Positions 1 through 8,013 of a stretch of DNA of 15,314 nucleotides are shown here, piece by piece. Numbering within the stretch: the stretch's first letter is position 1; every line of letters starts with the position of its first letter. The notes beneath the pieces were generated by a model. That model saw only the letters and a list, made by a program, of their open reading frames with translations. It was not told the origin of the DNA and did not search any database. The stretch lies in assembly GCA_945906015.1 (NCBI GenBank), contig CAMDQV010000019.1, forward strand, positions 1 through 15,314, in the 5' to 3' direction. Origin of the DNA: Pedobacter schmidteae. Lineage in GTDB: Bacteria; Bacteroidota; Bacteroidia; Sphingobacteriales; Sphingobacteriaceae. The translations under genes and the position numbers were made by a program.

Positions 1-1196
1 AGATGCTGAATATTTATATTTGCTTTACCTCCATAATGGGCCAATAGATTTTTATCGTCATAATCAACCCAATAATGACCCTCACTCACGCCATTACCTT
101 TTCGATGTGCATAAAGCCCCTTATTGGTCGCAATTTCAATAAATGTAGGATGGGTACGTGTTCCTCCTTCACTTTTATCCGGAGGCAGCACGGTGCTTTC
201 AAGCCATTTTATCGCATCCGGAATGCGGGCAAGGAATTTACTATCACCCGTTAACTGATAGTATTTTAACAATAATAAGGCATTGGTATACGTAAATCCG
301 GGCATTAATGCCGCTGGCTCATAACTACGTGCATAAGTGGGCTCAAGTTCCATATTGTATTGCTGCCCCCATCCTCCCTGCGGATTTCCCTGCTGAGTAA
401 TTAGATAAAAATTCATGCCTCTCCTGATTGGATCCAGAAAACGCTCTTCTCCGAGTGTAGCATAACACTGAATTAAAAAATCAATATTTCCAGAAATTAC
501 CTCATCGTTGAACGTGTAAAAAGATGTATAATCTTCTTTACCATTTTTGGGATGGTTATTCTTTAAAGGATATCGCTGAGGCCATCCTCCAAGAGGATAC
601 TGACTATCAATAATTAGCTGAATTGCTTTGTCCAAAGCAGGTTTATAGGCAATATCCAATTTTTGCAGATAGATCCTCAACAAGAAATTTGCTGGCCCAG
701 AGGTATTAGAATCATCAAAAGTGGTATTGCTATAGTAATAATAATATTCTTCAAAACCCCATGCATTTTTACCTATTGTATTATACCATTGTTTTAAAGA
801 ACGATCGCCGGCAAAGTCGATCATGTAATTCCATCCACCCTCAGGCCGCTGCCCCCAGATCAATGCAGCGGCAACTTTCTCTGCAGCTTGATAGTAATAT
901 TCATCTCCTGTTGCGTTGTAGGCATCCAAAAAAATATTTCCCATGCTTACTGTTCCTGGATCCTGAACCCATATCTGAGTCTGGTATCCTTCCAGTTCTC
1001 CCCAACGACGCGAAAAATCAGGTAAATAATGGGCAACATATCCACCATTAGTACTTGCCTTTTCAACCATAAATTGAGTAGCTCGAAGCATTGCAGAGCG
1101 GACATCCTGATTCAGATTTCTGGACTGTGAAAAACTAGTGAAGGCTAACAAAAATAAAAACGAAATAGTACCGAAAACAGATTTGAGCATTGCCAT
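1..1196 (-). CDS. Secreted pectate lyase, polysaccharide lyase family 10 (3' end beyond window)
   Basis: Probable secreted enzyme that cleaves polygalacturonate by beta-elimination. The 398 residues visible start with a signal peptide (hydrophobic run about residues 6-20, cleavage probably after FSQ at 22-24). The family-10 fold is recognisable: EGGW at 119-122 stands where the family has NGGWPKN, GGWPQRYP lies at 203-210, YTFND at 227-231 corresponds to the family's ITFND with its acidic residue, and ARSYEP at 289-294 matches the conserved ARAYEP arginine segment. The frame is open to the window edge, so the stop and any C-terminal domain are missing. The start chosen is ATG at 1196; a second in-frame ATG lies two codons later. 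The gene begins 10 bp after the stop of the aldo/keto reductase and is surely cotranscribed with it. Assignment to the family is firm; the exact substrate is inferred. Confidence 0.82.
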   Translation of the reverse strand, partial: MAMLKSVFGTISFLFLLAFTSFSQSRNLNQDVRSAMLRATQFMVEKASTNGGYVAHYLPDFSRRWGELEGYQTQIWVQDPGTVSMGNIFLDAYNATGDEYYYQAAEKVAAALIWGQRPEGGWNYMIDFAGDRSLKQWYNTIGKNAWGFEEYYYYYSNTTFDDSNTSGPANFLLRIYLQKLDIAYKPALDKAIQLIIDSQYPLGGWPQRYPLKNNHPKNGKEDYTSFYTFNDEVISGNIDFLIQCYATLGEERFLDPIRRGMNFYLITQQGNPQGGWGQQYNMELEPTYARSYEPAALMPGFTYTNALLLLKYYQLTGDSKFLARIPDAIKWLESTVLPPDKSEGGTRTHPTFIEIATNKGLYAHRKGNGVSEGHYWVDYDDKNLLAHYGGKANINIQH

Positions 1197-1206
1197 AGTG
1201 AATTAT

Positions 1207-2259
1207 TTAATAGTTTACAATATTTCTGACTCTGGCAATCTGCTCATTTGTAAGAATAAGCTTTCCTGCTGCCGCATTTGATTCAAGCTGCTTAACACTT
1301 GAAGATGATGGAATAATTGGCCCCATTCCCTTCATTGTTAACATATAAGCCATAGCAAGCTGACTAAGTTCCACTCCCATTTGGTTTGAAATAGCGGCAA
1401 GAGCATGTAGTTTAGTCATGTTTTCTGGACTAGTCTTTTCTTTTAGATCTCCTTCATCAAACAAACGGTCGCCAGGACCAGCCGCAACCGGATTTAAATA
1501 CCTATTAGTTAGAAGCCCTCTTGCCATTGGGCTCCAGCCTATAAATGAGATCCCTTGTTCATAAGCATAATCCAAAACACCCTTATCAATTACTGATTCG
1601 CCATCTAACAGGTCAAACTGATTCTGCACCGCAAGGATTCGGCTTCTGACAGAAAGTTGAGACTGAACATTCTGATAGGTTTTGAGAATATCCACACTGG
1701 CATTTGAAACAGCAAAATAACGTATAAGATCCTGTTTTACGAGATCTTCAATCGCTTCAAGGCTTTCTTCTGGAGGTGTAATTCCATCAAATCTGTGAAA
1801 ATATAGCAGGTCAATATGATCAATTTGAAGCCTTTCGAGACTTGCATAAACTGATTCCATGATATTTCCTCTCGAAATCCCGCAATGATTCGGACTTAAA
1901 CCATCCATTGTGCCGGCCATTTTTGTAGCAAGTACTACATTACGCCGTTGGTTAGGGTTATTTTTAAACCATGTGCCCAAAATCCTTTCACAATTACCTG
2001 AGGCATTATTGTATCGATTTGCAGTATCCCAGAAAGTAACACCCAGATCAATGGCTCTATCAAGAATAGTTAAGGAATTCTTTTCATCAATGCGCGAATC
2101 ATCGCCGCTTTCAGGATAACCCATTTTCCAGGTACCCAAACCTATATTTGATACCTTAAGACCAGAATTACCCAACCTGCGGTAAGGCATATCATTAAAA
2201 GAATTGACTACAAAAGGAGCATTGTAAAATGCCTGACCAGGATATTCTGTTTTACTCAT
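1207..2259 (-). CDS. Aldo/keto reductase, NADPH-dependent
   Basis: A 350-residue cytoplasmic oxidoreductase of the aldo/keto reductase superfamily, which reduces aldehydes or keto groups of sugars and other carbonyls with NAD(P)H. The catalytic tetrad is present: Asp78 and Tyr83 in FWDTANRYNN, Lys113 in LATKM, and His155 in LLYFHRFD. Cofactor-binding segments are also visible: SNAS at 185-188, QNQFDLL at 212-218, GWSPMARG at 241-248 and IIPSSSS at 315-321. There is no signal peptide. The first 23 residues precede the usual family start (MPYRRLGNSGLKVS from Met24), so either ATG could be used. It lies 88 bp after an AGE-family gene and 10 bp before a pectate lyase gene, which suggests a sugar or uronate substrate, but the sequence does not fix it. 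Confidence 0.88.
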   Translation of the reverse strand: MSKTEYPGQAFYNAPFVVNSFNDMPYRRLGNSGLKVSNIGLGTWKMGYPESGDDSRIDEKNSLTILDRAIDLGVTFWDTANRYNNASGNCERILGTWFKNNPNQRRNVVLATKMAGTMDGLSPNHCGISRGNIMESVYASLERLQIDHIDLLYFHRFDGITPPEESLEAIEDLVKQDLIRYFAVSNASVDILKTYQNVQSQLSVRSRILAVQNQFDLLDGESVIDKGVLDYAYEQGISFIGWSPMARGLLTNRYLNPVAAGPGDRLFDEGDLKEKTSPENMTKLHALAAISNQMGVELSQLAMAYMLTMKGMGPIIPSSSSVKQLESNAAAGKLILTNEQIARVRNIVNY

Positions 2260-2320
2260 CTGAGAATTATTAGATTATGTTTTTTCCGTTTCCAGAGAAT
2301 ATATTTTTATAACATGGAGT

Positions 2321-2338
2321 ATTCTGTAAACACAGAAT
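2321..2338 (-). other. Intercistronic perfect hairpin
   Basis: ATTCTGT and ACAGAAT form perfect 7-bp arms around a 4-base AAAC loop. On the minus-strand transcript this sits 9 bases after the stop of the upstream AGE gene and about 60 bases before the aldo/keto reductase start. No U-tract follows directly, so it is not a standard intrinsic terminator. It could be a weak terminator, an RNA-processing or 3'-end-stabilising structure, or chance in AT-rich DNA. Confidence 0.35.
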
Positions 2339-2347
2339 CAATATTTT

Positions 2348-3691
2348 TTACGAAAAAATTCCCGAAGGCTTTTCTCCTCTTTTTAATATCCTATCTATAG
2401 CCAGTATGGATACCATCAGCTGGCGGGGATAATGATAATGTTCAGCACGAACGCTGGTATGCTTTTCCATCTTCCTGTCACCACTATCAATTACAAAGGC
2501 ATATTCTGGTCGTACATATTTTTCTCTAATATAGGCTTCTGTCTTGGCAAAACAGTTCAAGGCCCATTCATCACCGGTATGCTCAATCAGGATCAATGCC
2601 CCTATTAAGATCTCCTCCTGCAACCAGCGTAATTTATTTAAGGTCCAGGTATTAGTATCGACATTATCCAGAACATGAAAATGACCCCCATATATATCAT
2701 CCCAAGCTATATCCACATGTCTTTTAAACGCTGCTGAAGCATTTTTAAACAATTTTGCATCCTTGATTAGCACTGCGTAATTCATAACGAAGGCTAAAGT
2801 TTCACACCCATGACCGATATCCCCAAACTGTGAGGCTACAGGATCAGTGAGCGCACTCATATCATGAGCCAATGCCTCATTTAACAATTTAAATTCAGGG
2901 TTTAAATGATGATTCATAATCGCATCCACACAACGATCTGCTAGGGCTCTGATTTCTGTATCAGGGCGCTGACGCAGCATTTGTGTAGAAAGGCTTAGTA
3001 ATATCATCCAATGGCCCAGAATGCGCGGACCTGCAAGCCTGTTTTCTGCCTCATAAGCATAGGTAAAATCAGGACGATCATAACGCGCTACAGCTTTAAG
3101 AATAATATCTTTAGCCTGATCGAAATACCGCTTATCACCAATAGCCTTTGAATATTCAGCTAAGCCTTCAGCAACAAATAGATTGCCATAGATATCGCCT
3201 TCAACTTTTCCAACCGGAATACCTTCTTTGGTAAATGAAGAGATATAATAGGTTCCATCCTTTGGTAATAATTTTAAAATGAAGTTCTTCGATTTAGTAG
3301 CTATTTCAAGATATCGGGGTTTCTTTTCAATGTTATTATAAAGAAATGAATACATCCAAATACCCCTACCTTCAAACCAGGCACGTTTAGTAGTACTGAT
3401 AAGCTTTTTGCTCCGGATATCAATAGAACACATAAATCCACCTAATTCATGATCAACTACATAAGTATCCATATTAGGAATAAACTTCCCTAAAAGGGCT
3501 TCCATATAGGTTTCACGAAGCTTTTTCAGGTTAAGTTCTGAGATCTTATTAATTTCGGCAGCAGTTGAAATGTCTTTGGCTAGGGCACCAGTGCTTAATA
3601 AGGTTGCACCAAATGAAACTGCACCAATCATTCCAAATCCAGCAACTGAATTTTTTCTTAAAAAATCTCTTCTTGAATATTCTTTATTCAT
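2348..3691 (-). CDS. Tat-exported AGE-family (N-acylglucosamine 2-epimerase-like) protein, paralogue 1
   Basis: A 447-residue protein of the AGE alpha6/alpha6-barrel family, whose members epimerise or isomerise free sugars (GlcNAc, cellobiose, mannose). A textbook Tat signal, SRRDFLRK at residues 6-13, is followed by a hydrophobic stretch to about 38, so the protein is probably exported folded to the periplasm. Typical family landmarks follow in order: GGFMCSID at 84-91, FEGRGIWMYS at 106-115 with Arg109, GDIYGNLFVAEGLAE at 165-179, GHWM with His227, GHGCET with His294 and Glu297, WLQEE at 356-360, and EHYHYPRQLM at 417-426 with His418/His420. These match the arginine and histidines used by characterised AGE enzymes, so catalysis is plausible. 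It lies 41 bp downstream of a clear paralogue. The substrate is unknown, and export is unusual because characterised AGE enzymes are cytoplasmic. Confidence 0.8.
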   Translation of the reverse strand: MNKEYSRRDFLRKNSVAGFGMIGAVSFGATLLSTGALAKDISTAAEINKISELNLKKLRETYMEALLGKFIPNMDTYVVDHELGGFMCSIDIRSKKLISTTKRAWFEGRGIWMYSFLYNNIEKKPRYLEIATKSKNFILKLLPKDGTYYISSFTKEGIPVGKVEGDIYGNLFVAEGLAEYSKAIGDKRYFDQAKDIILKAVARYDRPDFTYAYEAENRLAGPRILGHWMILLSLSTQMLRQRPDTEIRALADRCVDAIMNHHLNPEFKLLNEALAHDMSALTDPVASQFGDIGHGCETLAFVMNYAVLIKDAKLFKNASAAFKRHVDIAWDDIYGGHFHVLDNVDTNTWTLNKLRWLQEEILIGALILIEHTGDEWALNCFAKTEAYIREKYVRPEYAFVIDSGDRKMEKHTSVRAEHYHYPRQLMVSILAIDRILKRGEKPSGIFS

Positions 3692-3732
3692 TATAAATCA
3701 ATTCTACTATACATTTTTAAAAATCATTAGAA

Positions 3733-5061
3733 TTAGCCAAATAAATTTGAGACCTGGCCATTACGTTTTAGCATTCGATTAAGCGCAAGAAGATTTAACA
3801 TCAGATGACGGGGATGATGATAATGTTCTGCCCTGTTCTTTGCATATTTCTTTAACTGTCTATCGCCAGAAGAGCTCCAAAACAAATTGCCAGACACATT
3901 AAAATTCTGTTGAACGTAATCTAGCGTCTCCTTAAAACATTCCTGCGCCCAGCTATCACCTGTATGCTCGGCAATAAACAAACTACCAATTAACACTTCT
4001 TCTTGCAGCCAAAGCACTTTATCTACTTTCCAGGTGTTATTGCCTACATGATCTAGCGCTCTAAAATAGCCCCCATAAACTTGATCATGAGCAACACTAA
4101 CATGTCTATTAAATATTTCGGCAATTCGAGCAAATAGATCCTTATCCTTTCGTCGAGCGGCTTCAAACAAAAGCATCCAGCAGGTTTCAATTCCATGGCC
4201 AGTATAGGAAAAGTCTTTGTATGAATTATCAGGCCTGCTCATATCATGATTCAAAACTTCATTAAAAAGCTTGTATTCAGGATTAAGATGATGATTTAAA
4301 CAGGCATCAAGACAACGGTCTGCCACTTTTTGCATAGCTACATCTGGGCCGTCTTCAAGAATTTGTGTTGCAGCCCGTAGAAACACCATCCAATGTCCTA
4401 AAACCCTGGGAGCAGGAATCTTTGGGGCTTCAGGATTTAAATAAGCCACATAATAATCATAATCCGGACTATCGTAACGATCAAGACATGATAGAATTAT
4501 TTTCTTAGCGATTGTAAAATAGTGCTTTTCGCCCGATGCTTTTGCAAATTCAGCAAGACCTTCAGCCACAAATAAACTACTGTAAATATCGCCAGGGCCA
4601 GTCAGGGGATTTCCCTCCCTGTCAAATGAGGAAGTCCAGAAGCTATTATCTTTAGGCTGAAGCTTTAGTATGAAATCTTTGGATTTACGTGCAACCTCCA
4701 AATATTTCGGATTTTTACCAAAATGATTATAAAGAAAAGAATAGGTCCACATTCCTCTTCCCTCAAACCAGGCAGTTTTATTGCTATTGACCTGCTTACC
4801 ATTACTTATGTCAACTGAACACATAAACCCTCCGTTCTGATGATCAATAACGAATTGATCCATATGGGGAATGAAATCATCGAACAAATCTGAATGATAA
4901 CGATCCTGAAGCTTTTGAAGGCTCAGTTTTATTTCAATGACAGTACTATTAGGCTCAAGAGGAAAATTTAAATTCGAGTTTTTTTCAAATCCATAAGCCC
5001 CCAGGCTAAAACTCCCAATACCCGCTGCAAGCGAGCCACTCATGAATTGTCTCCTTTTCAT
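3733..5061 (-). CDS. Tat-exported AGE-family (N-acylglucosamine 2-epimerase-like) protein, paralogue 2
   Basis: A 442-residue paralogue of the gene that follows it, with the same landmarks: GGFMCSVD at 77-84, FEGRGMWTYS at 99-108 (Arg102), GDIYSSLFVAEGLAE at 157-171, GHWM with His223, GHGIET with His289 and Glu292, WLQEE at 351-355, and EHYHHPRHLM at 412-421. The N-terminus MKRRQF followed by a small hydrophobic segment to about residue 24 is a Tat-type signal. The two Arg codons (AGG AGA) happen to form a purine-rich AAGGAGA a few bases before ATG codon 7; starting there would delete the twin arginines, so the first ATG at 5061 is preferred. This is the first gene of a minus-strand operon, and its promoter must lie in the divergent region 5062-5356. 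The family call is firm; the reaction is not known. Confidence 0.8.
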   Translation of the reverse strand: MKRRQFMSGSLAAGIGSFSLGAYGFEKNSNLNFPLEPNSTVIEIKLSLQKLQDRYHSDLFDDFIPHMDQFVIDHQNGGFMCSVDISNGKQVNSNKTAWFEGRGMWTYSFLYNHFGKNPKYLEVARKSKDFILKLQPKDNSFWTSSFDREGNPLTGPGDIYSSLFVAEGLAEFAKASGEKHYFTIAKKIILSCLDRYDSPDYDYYVAYLNPEAPKIPAPRVLGHWMVFLRAATQILEDGPDVAMQKVADRCLDACLNHHLNPEYKLFNEVLNHDMSRPDNSYKDFSYTGHGIETCWMLLFEAARRKDKDLFARIAEIFNRHVSVAHDQVYGGYFRALDHVGNNTWKVDKVLWLQEEVLIGSLFIAEHTGDSWAQECFKETLDYVQQNFNVSGNLFWSSSGDRQLKKYAKNRAEHYHHPRHLMLNLLALNRMLKRNGQVSNLFG

Positions 5062-5085
5062 TTTGATTTTTTAGTTGAATTAAAA

Positions 5086-5173
5086 TTACAGACAGCTAAT
5101 AATCAACCAGCACCTAATTCAATTCTGTCTTCGAAACTAAAAATACAATTATTTTGATATTAGCTATCTGTAA
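5086..5173. repeat. 16-bp inverted repeat pair, arms 5086-5101 and 5158-5173
   Basis: The left arm TTACAGACAGCTAATA is the reverse complement of the right arm TATTAGCTATCTGTAA except at one position (C5093 against A5166), with 56 bp between the arms. In a minus-strand transcript that mismatch becomes a G-U pair, so the AGE-operon leader RNA could form an unbroken 16-bp stem if transcription starts beyond 5173. Alternatively the arms are two binding sites for a regulator serving both divergent genes. Each arm would then face its gene in the same relative orientation, 24 bp from one start codon and about 183 bp from the other. Confidence 0.5.
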
Positions 5174-5273
5174 GTTCAAGTAATAAGTGCAATTTTTTTC
5201 GGAATCAGTATTAGAATAGTATAGAAAGAATGTAACAATACTGATTATTCAAGGAAAAAATAAAAGTGGAGAC

Positions 5274-5281
5274 TATATTTG
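5274..5281 (+). promoter_or_regulatory. Candidate -7 promoter element for the outer-membrane protein gene
   Basis: TATATTTG matches the Bacteroidota -7 consensus TAnnTTTG exactly and lies about 75 bp before the ATG at 5357. No TTTG or TTG at the expected 17-23 bp upstream spacing was found, so the assignment is weak. Confidence 0.22.
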
Positions 5282-5356
5282 ATGCTTTAATAGCTAGAAA
5301 ATTAGACTTTGAATGGTTTATTTTAATTAATAACCTGAACAAGCCAATGATGTAAT

Positions 5357-7984
5357 ATGAAAAGGATTTTCCTTGGGGTAATTTTAACTTTATGTTTTTT
5401 GCAAGGTTATTCTCAAGGCTTTAGCGTGAAAGGAAGCGTACTTGATTCGCAGGGTATTCCTCTTACAGGAACTGTTATTAAATTAAAATCAGCAAATGAC
5501 AGTACAGCTACATCAACAGATATAAACGGCTTATTTTCTTTCAAAAATGTCAAATGGGCAGAATTTAATTTTTCAGCTGCTTTCATCGGTTTTGAAACCT
5601 TTATGAAAACTTATAAAATCACTGAAGGCAAAACACTTACTATCCCTCCAATCATCTTAAAAACGTCGTCGAATACCCTTAATGAAGTGGTCATCACAGG
5701 TATTACCTCCATTAAAGTAAGTGAAGATACCGTAACTTTCAATGCTGCTGCATTCCCTGTAAGGCAAGGCGATGCCGTAGAGGAAATACTGAATAAACTA
5801 CCTGGTGTTAAAGTTGATGCAGATGGCAATGTTACAACTCAGGGTGAACCCATTACAAAGATCAGGATCAATGGCAAAGACTTCTTTGGAACCGATGTAG
5901 CCACGGCAATAAAAAATCTACCTGCAGATATTGTCAAAAACCTGCAAATAATTGATGATTATGGAGACCATGCCAACTTAACAGGTATAAAAAGTGGCGA
6001 GCCTGAGAAGATTTTGAATATTACTATCCTTGAAGATAAAAAACGGGGTTATTCTGCCCGAATTGCAGGTGGCCTTGGGAACGATGACAGATACAATACA
6101 ATACTTAGAGGAAACAATTTTAAGGGCGAACGTCAAGTCTCATTTGATGGCACAGTGAACAACATTAATATGCGGGGCGGAGCAAATAATGGCATTACAA
6201 GTACCAATTCAGCCAGCATGAATTACCGAAATGAATGGAGCAAAAAACTTTCTGCAGATGCCGGATTTAATTTCAATAATCGAAAAAATACCGCTCTTAC
6301 AAAAACCTATACTCAGAACTTCTTGTCAAATTATACTCGTCTTGAAAACTCTGTATCCAATAATAAAAGTGATAACTACAGTAATGATTTTTCAGGTAAC
6401 CTGACCTATAAACCTGATACTTTAAACTATTTAAAAATATCGCCAAGAATGTCTTTATACTCATCTGATGCAGACAATCAGGGAGTTATAGATATAAGCC
6501 AACCGAGTCTAACTACGCTCAGAAATAATTTATCTGGCACAAACTCATCCTCAATAAATCTGGGAAACAATATCTATTTTAACCATCGATTTCATAAAAA
6601 AGGAAGAAATATTAGCTTTAGTTCAAACTTAAACTATTCAAATGGAGACAACTACAGGGAGGTATTAAATAATTACCTGATCAAACAAGCTGGTGTTGAC
6701 TCTACTAGAATACAAAATCAGTTAATTGCCAATACAAACAACAATTTTTCTACCTGGACAAATGCAACCTACATGGAGCCATTGTGGAAAAAATCATATA
6801 TCGAATTCAATTACAGTTATAGTCATTCAAGTACAACTGCAGACCGTTCAACCAATGATATAGTTAATGGCATTCAAAAATTCAATACTGACCTGAGTAA
6901 TAATTATGAATATCAATTCACAACCAACCGCTTAGGACTTAGCTATAGGTATATAGCAGAAAGATATAACTACACTTTAGGTTTTAATGCTCAACCTGCA
7001 CTTTTAGAAGGTCAAAATTTAACCAGAGGGATCAATACTCAAAACCGAACCTTTAATTTTATACCCTCTGCTCGGATGGTTTATAGATTTACTAAGCAAC
7101 AGGCACTACATGTTAATTATTGGGGCCGAAATAATCAACCAAGTTTCCTTCAATTACAGCCGATTACAGACAATTCCAACCTACAGAATACACTTACTGG
7201 TAACCCAAATCTTAAACCTGAATTTGTACACACCATCAATGCTAAATACAATCAATCAGATTGGAACATGGGACATATTTTAAGTGCCAACCTAAACTAC
7301 AATAAAACAGAGGATAAGATTGTAACCACAAAAGTTTTAGTACCAAATACAGTTAACCAGGTAACCAGTTATACTAATACCGATGGTTTCTATTCATTAA
7401 GGGGAGATTATTCGTATGGAAAACCATTTGCTGAAAGAAAATATACCCTAACCTATTCAGGATCTGCTTACCTGAATAATAACGTAGCTTTTATCAATCT
7501 GGATAAAAATATTGCAAAAAATTTCATGGTAAGACAAGAAATAGAGTTCGAGATTGATATAAAAGGATTAATTGATGTAGAGTTTGAAACCTCATACGCT
7601 ATAAATAAAACACAATATTCACAGACAACTTTTAGTGACCGTCAAACAAATACTCTGAGGTTTCAGCTTAGGGGTAGAAATTACTTTTTCAAAGATCTGA
7701 CTTTAGGATATGACTTCAGGAAAACAATCAATTCGGGTTTTGATAATGGGATCGTTAAAAACCCTGCAATTCTTCGATTATATACCGAATACCGTTTTTT
7801 AAAAGGCAATTCTGGGAATCTTCGATTTGAGGGCAATGACCTGCTCAATCAGGAAACAGGAATATCAAGAGATGTATTTGACAACATTATTGTAGACAGA
7901 CAGATCAACCGTTTAGGAAGATATTTTTTGCTCACATTTACGTTGAGATTGAATAAATTCGGAGGGTCAACTACTAAAAATTAA
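5357..7984 (+). CDS. Outer-membrane beta-barrel protein with carboxypeptidase-D-like regulatory domain
   Basis: An 875-residue TonB-receptor-like outer-membrane protein typical of Bacteroidota. Residues 1-20 are a signal peptide ending GYSQ. Residues 23-102 form a carboxypeptidase-D-like beta-sandwich (VKGSVLDSQGIPLTGTVIKL...), followed by the LNEVVITG linker at 108-115. Residues about 121-225 form a plug-like domain (ILNKLPGVKVDADGNV, ITKIRINGKDFFGTD). The rest is rich in Asn, Ser, Tyr and alternating hydrophobics, as expected for barrel strands, ending in LRLNKFGGSTTKN. The layout is that of the large family with an OMP_b-brl_3-type barrel rather than a SusC importer, and no SusD gene is next to it. 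A peptide or metal-chelate uptake role, or an envelope role, is as possible as glycan uptake. It converges with the serine hydrolase gene, stops 29 bp apart. Confidence 0.85.
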   Translation: MKRIFLGVILTLCFLQGYSQGFSVKGSVLDSQGIPLTGTVIKLKSANDSTATSTDINGLFSFKNVKWAEFNFSAAFIGFETFMKTYKITEGKTLTIPPIILKTSSNTLNEVVITGITSIKVSEDTVTFNAAAFPVRQGDAVEEILNKLPGVKVDADGNVTTQGEPITKIRINGKDFFGTDVATAIKNLPADIVKNLQIIDDYGDHANLTGIKSGEPEKILNITILEDKKRGYSARIAGGLGNDDRYNTILRGNNFKGERQVSFDGTVNNINMRGGANNGITSTNSASMNYRNEWSKKLSADAGFNFNNRKNTALTKTYTQNFLSNYTRLENSVSNNKSDNYSNDFSGNLTYKPDTLNYLKISPRMSLYSSDADNQGVIDISQPSLTTLRNNLSGTNSSSINLGNNIYFNHRFHKKGRNISFSSNLNYSNGDNYREVLNNYLIKQAGVDSTRIQNQLIANTNNNFSTWTNATYMEPLWKKSYIEFNYSYSHSSTTADRSTNDIVNGIQKFNTDLSNNYEYQFTTNRLGLSYRYIAERYNYTLGFNAQPALLEGQNLTRGINTQNRTFNFIPSARMVYRFTKQQALHVNYWGRNNQPSFLQLQPITDNSNLQNTLTGNPNLKPEFVHTINAKYNQSDWNMGHILSANLNYNKTEDKIVTTKVLVPNTVNQVTSYTNTDGFYSLRGDYSYGKPFAERKYTLTYSGSAYLNNNVAFINLDKNIAKNFMVRQEIEFEIDIKGLIDVEFETSYAINKTQYSQTTFSDRQTNTLRFQLRGRNYFFKDLTLGYDFRKTINSGFDNGIVKNPAILRLYTEYRFLKGNSGNLRFEGNDLLNQETGISRDVFDNIIVDRQINRLGRYFLLTFTLRLNKFGGSTTKN

Positions 7985-7991
7985 AATTGCT

Positions 7992-8013
7992 AACTCATAA
8001 AAATCGACGAGTT
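7992..8013. terminator. Weak hairpin between convergent genes
   Basis: AACTC at 7992-7996 and GAGTT at 8009-8013 form a 5-bp stem with a 12-base AT-rich loop in the 29-bp gap between two converging stop codons. The placement suits a shared terminator, but the stem is short and lacks a clean U-tract. Confidence 0.22.

Larger units (their letters stand above)
5062..5356. promoter_or_regulatory. Divergent intergenic control region
   Basis: This 295-bp gap separates the start of the minus-strand AGE operon from the start of the plus-strand outer-membrane protein gene, so it should hold promoters for both. It contains the 16-bp inverted repeat listed separately and, for the plus gene, one match to the Bacteroidota -7 consensus. 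I could not find a convincing -33/-7 pair facing the AGE operon. A 29-codon GTG-initiated frame (5266-5355) stops one base before the ATG of the outer-membrane protein; it could be a coupled leader or chance. No tRNA, riboswitch or transposon end was recognised. Confidence 0.6.

Noticed and set aside
761..1051. Plus-strand 96-codon frame
   Set aside because: It lies antisense inside the pectate lyase gene, with low-complexity, non-protein-like composition and no family resemblance.
3713..3724. 12-bp palindrome ATTTTTAAAAAT between the two AGE genes
   Set aside because: It is an A/T tract with no loop; such palindromes are expected by chance in AT-rich spacers.
3570..3782. Plus-strand 70-codon frame spanning the gap between the AGE genes
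   Set aside because: It is antisense to the Tat signal region of one paralogue and the 3' end of the other, with no coding features.
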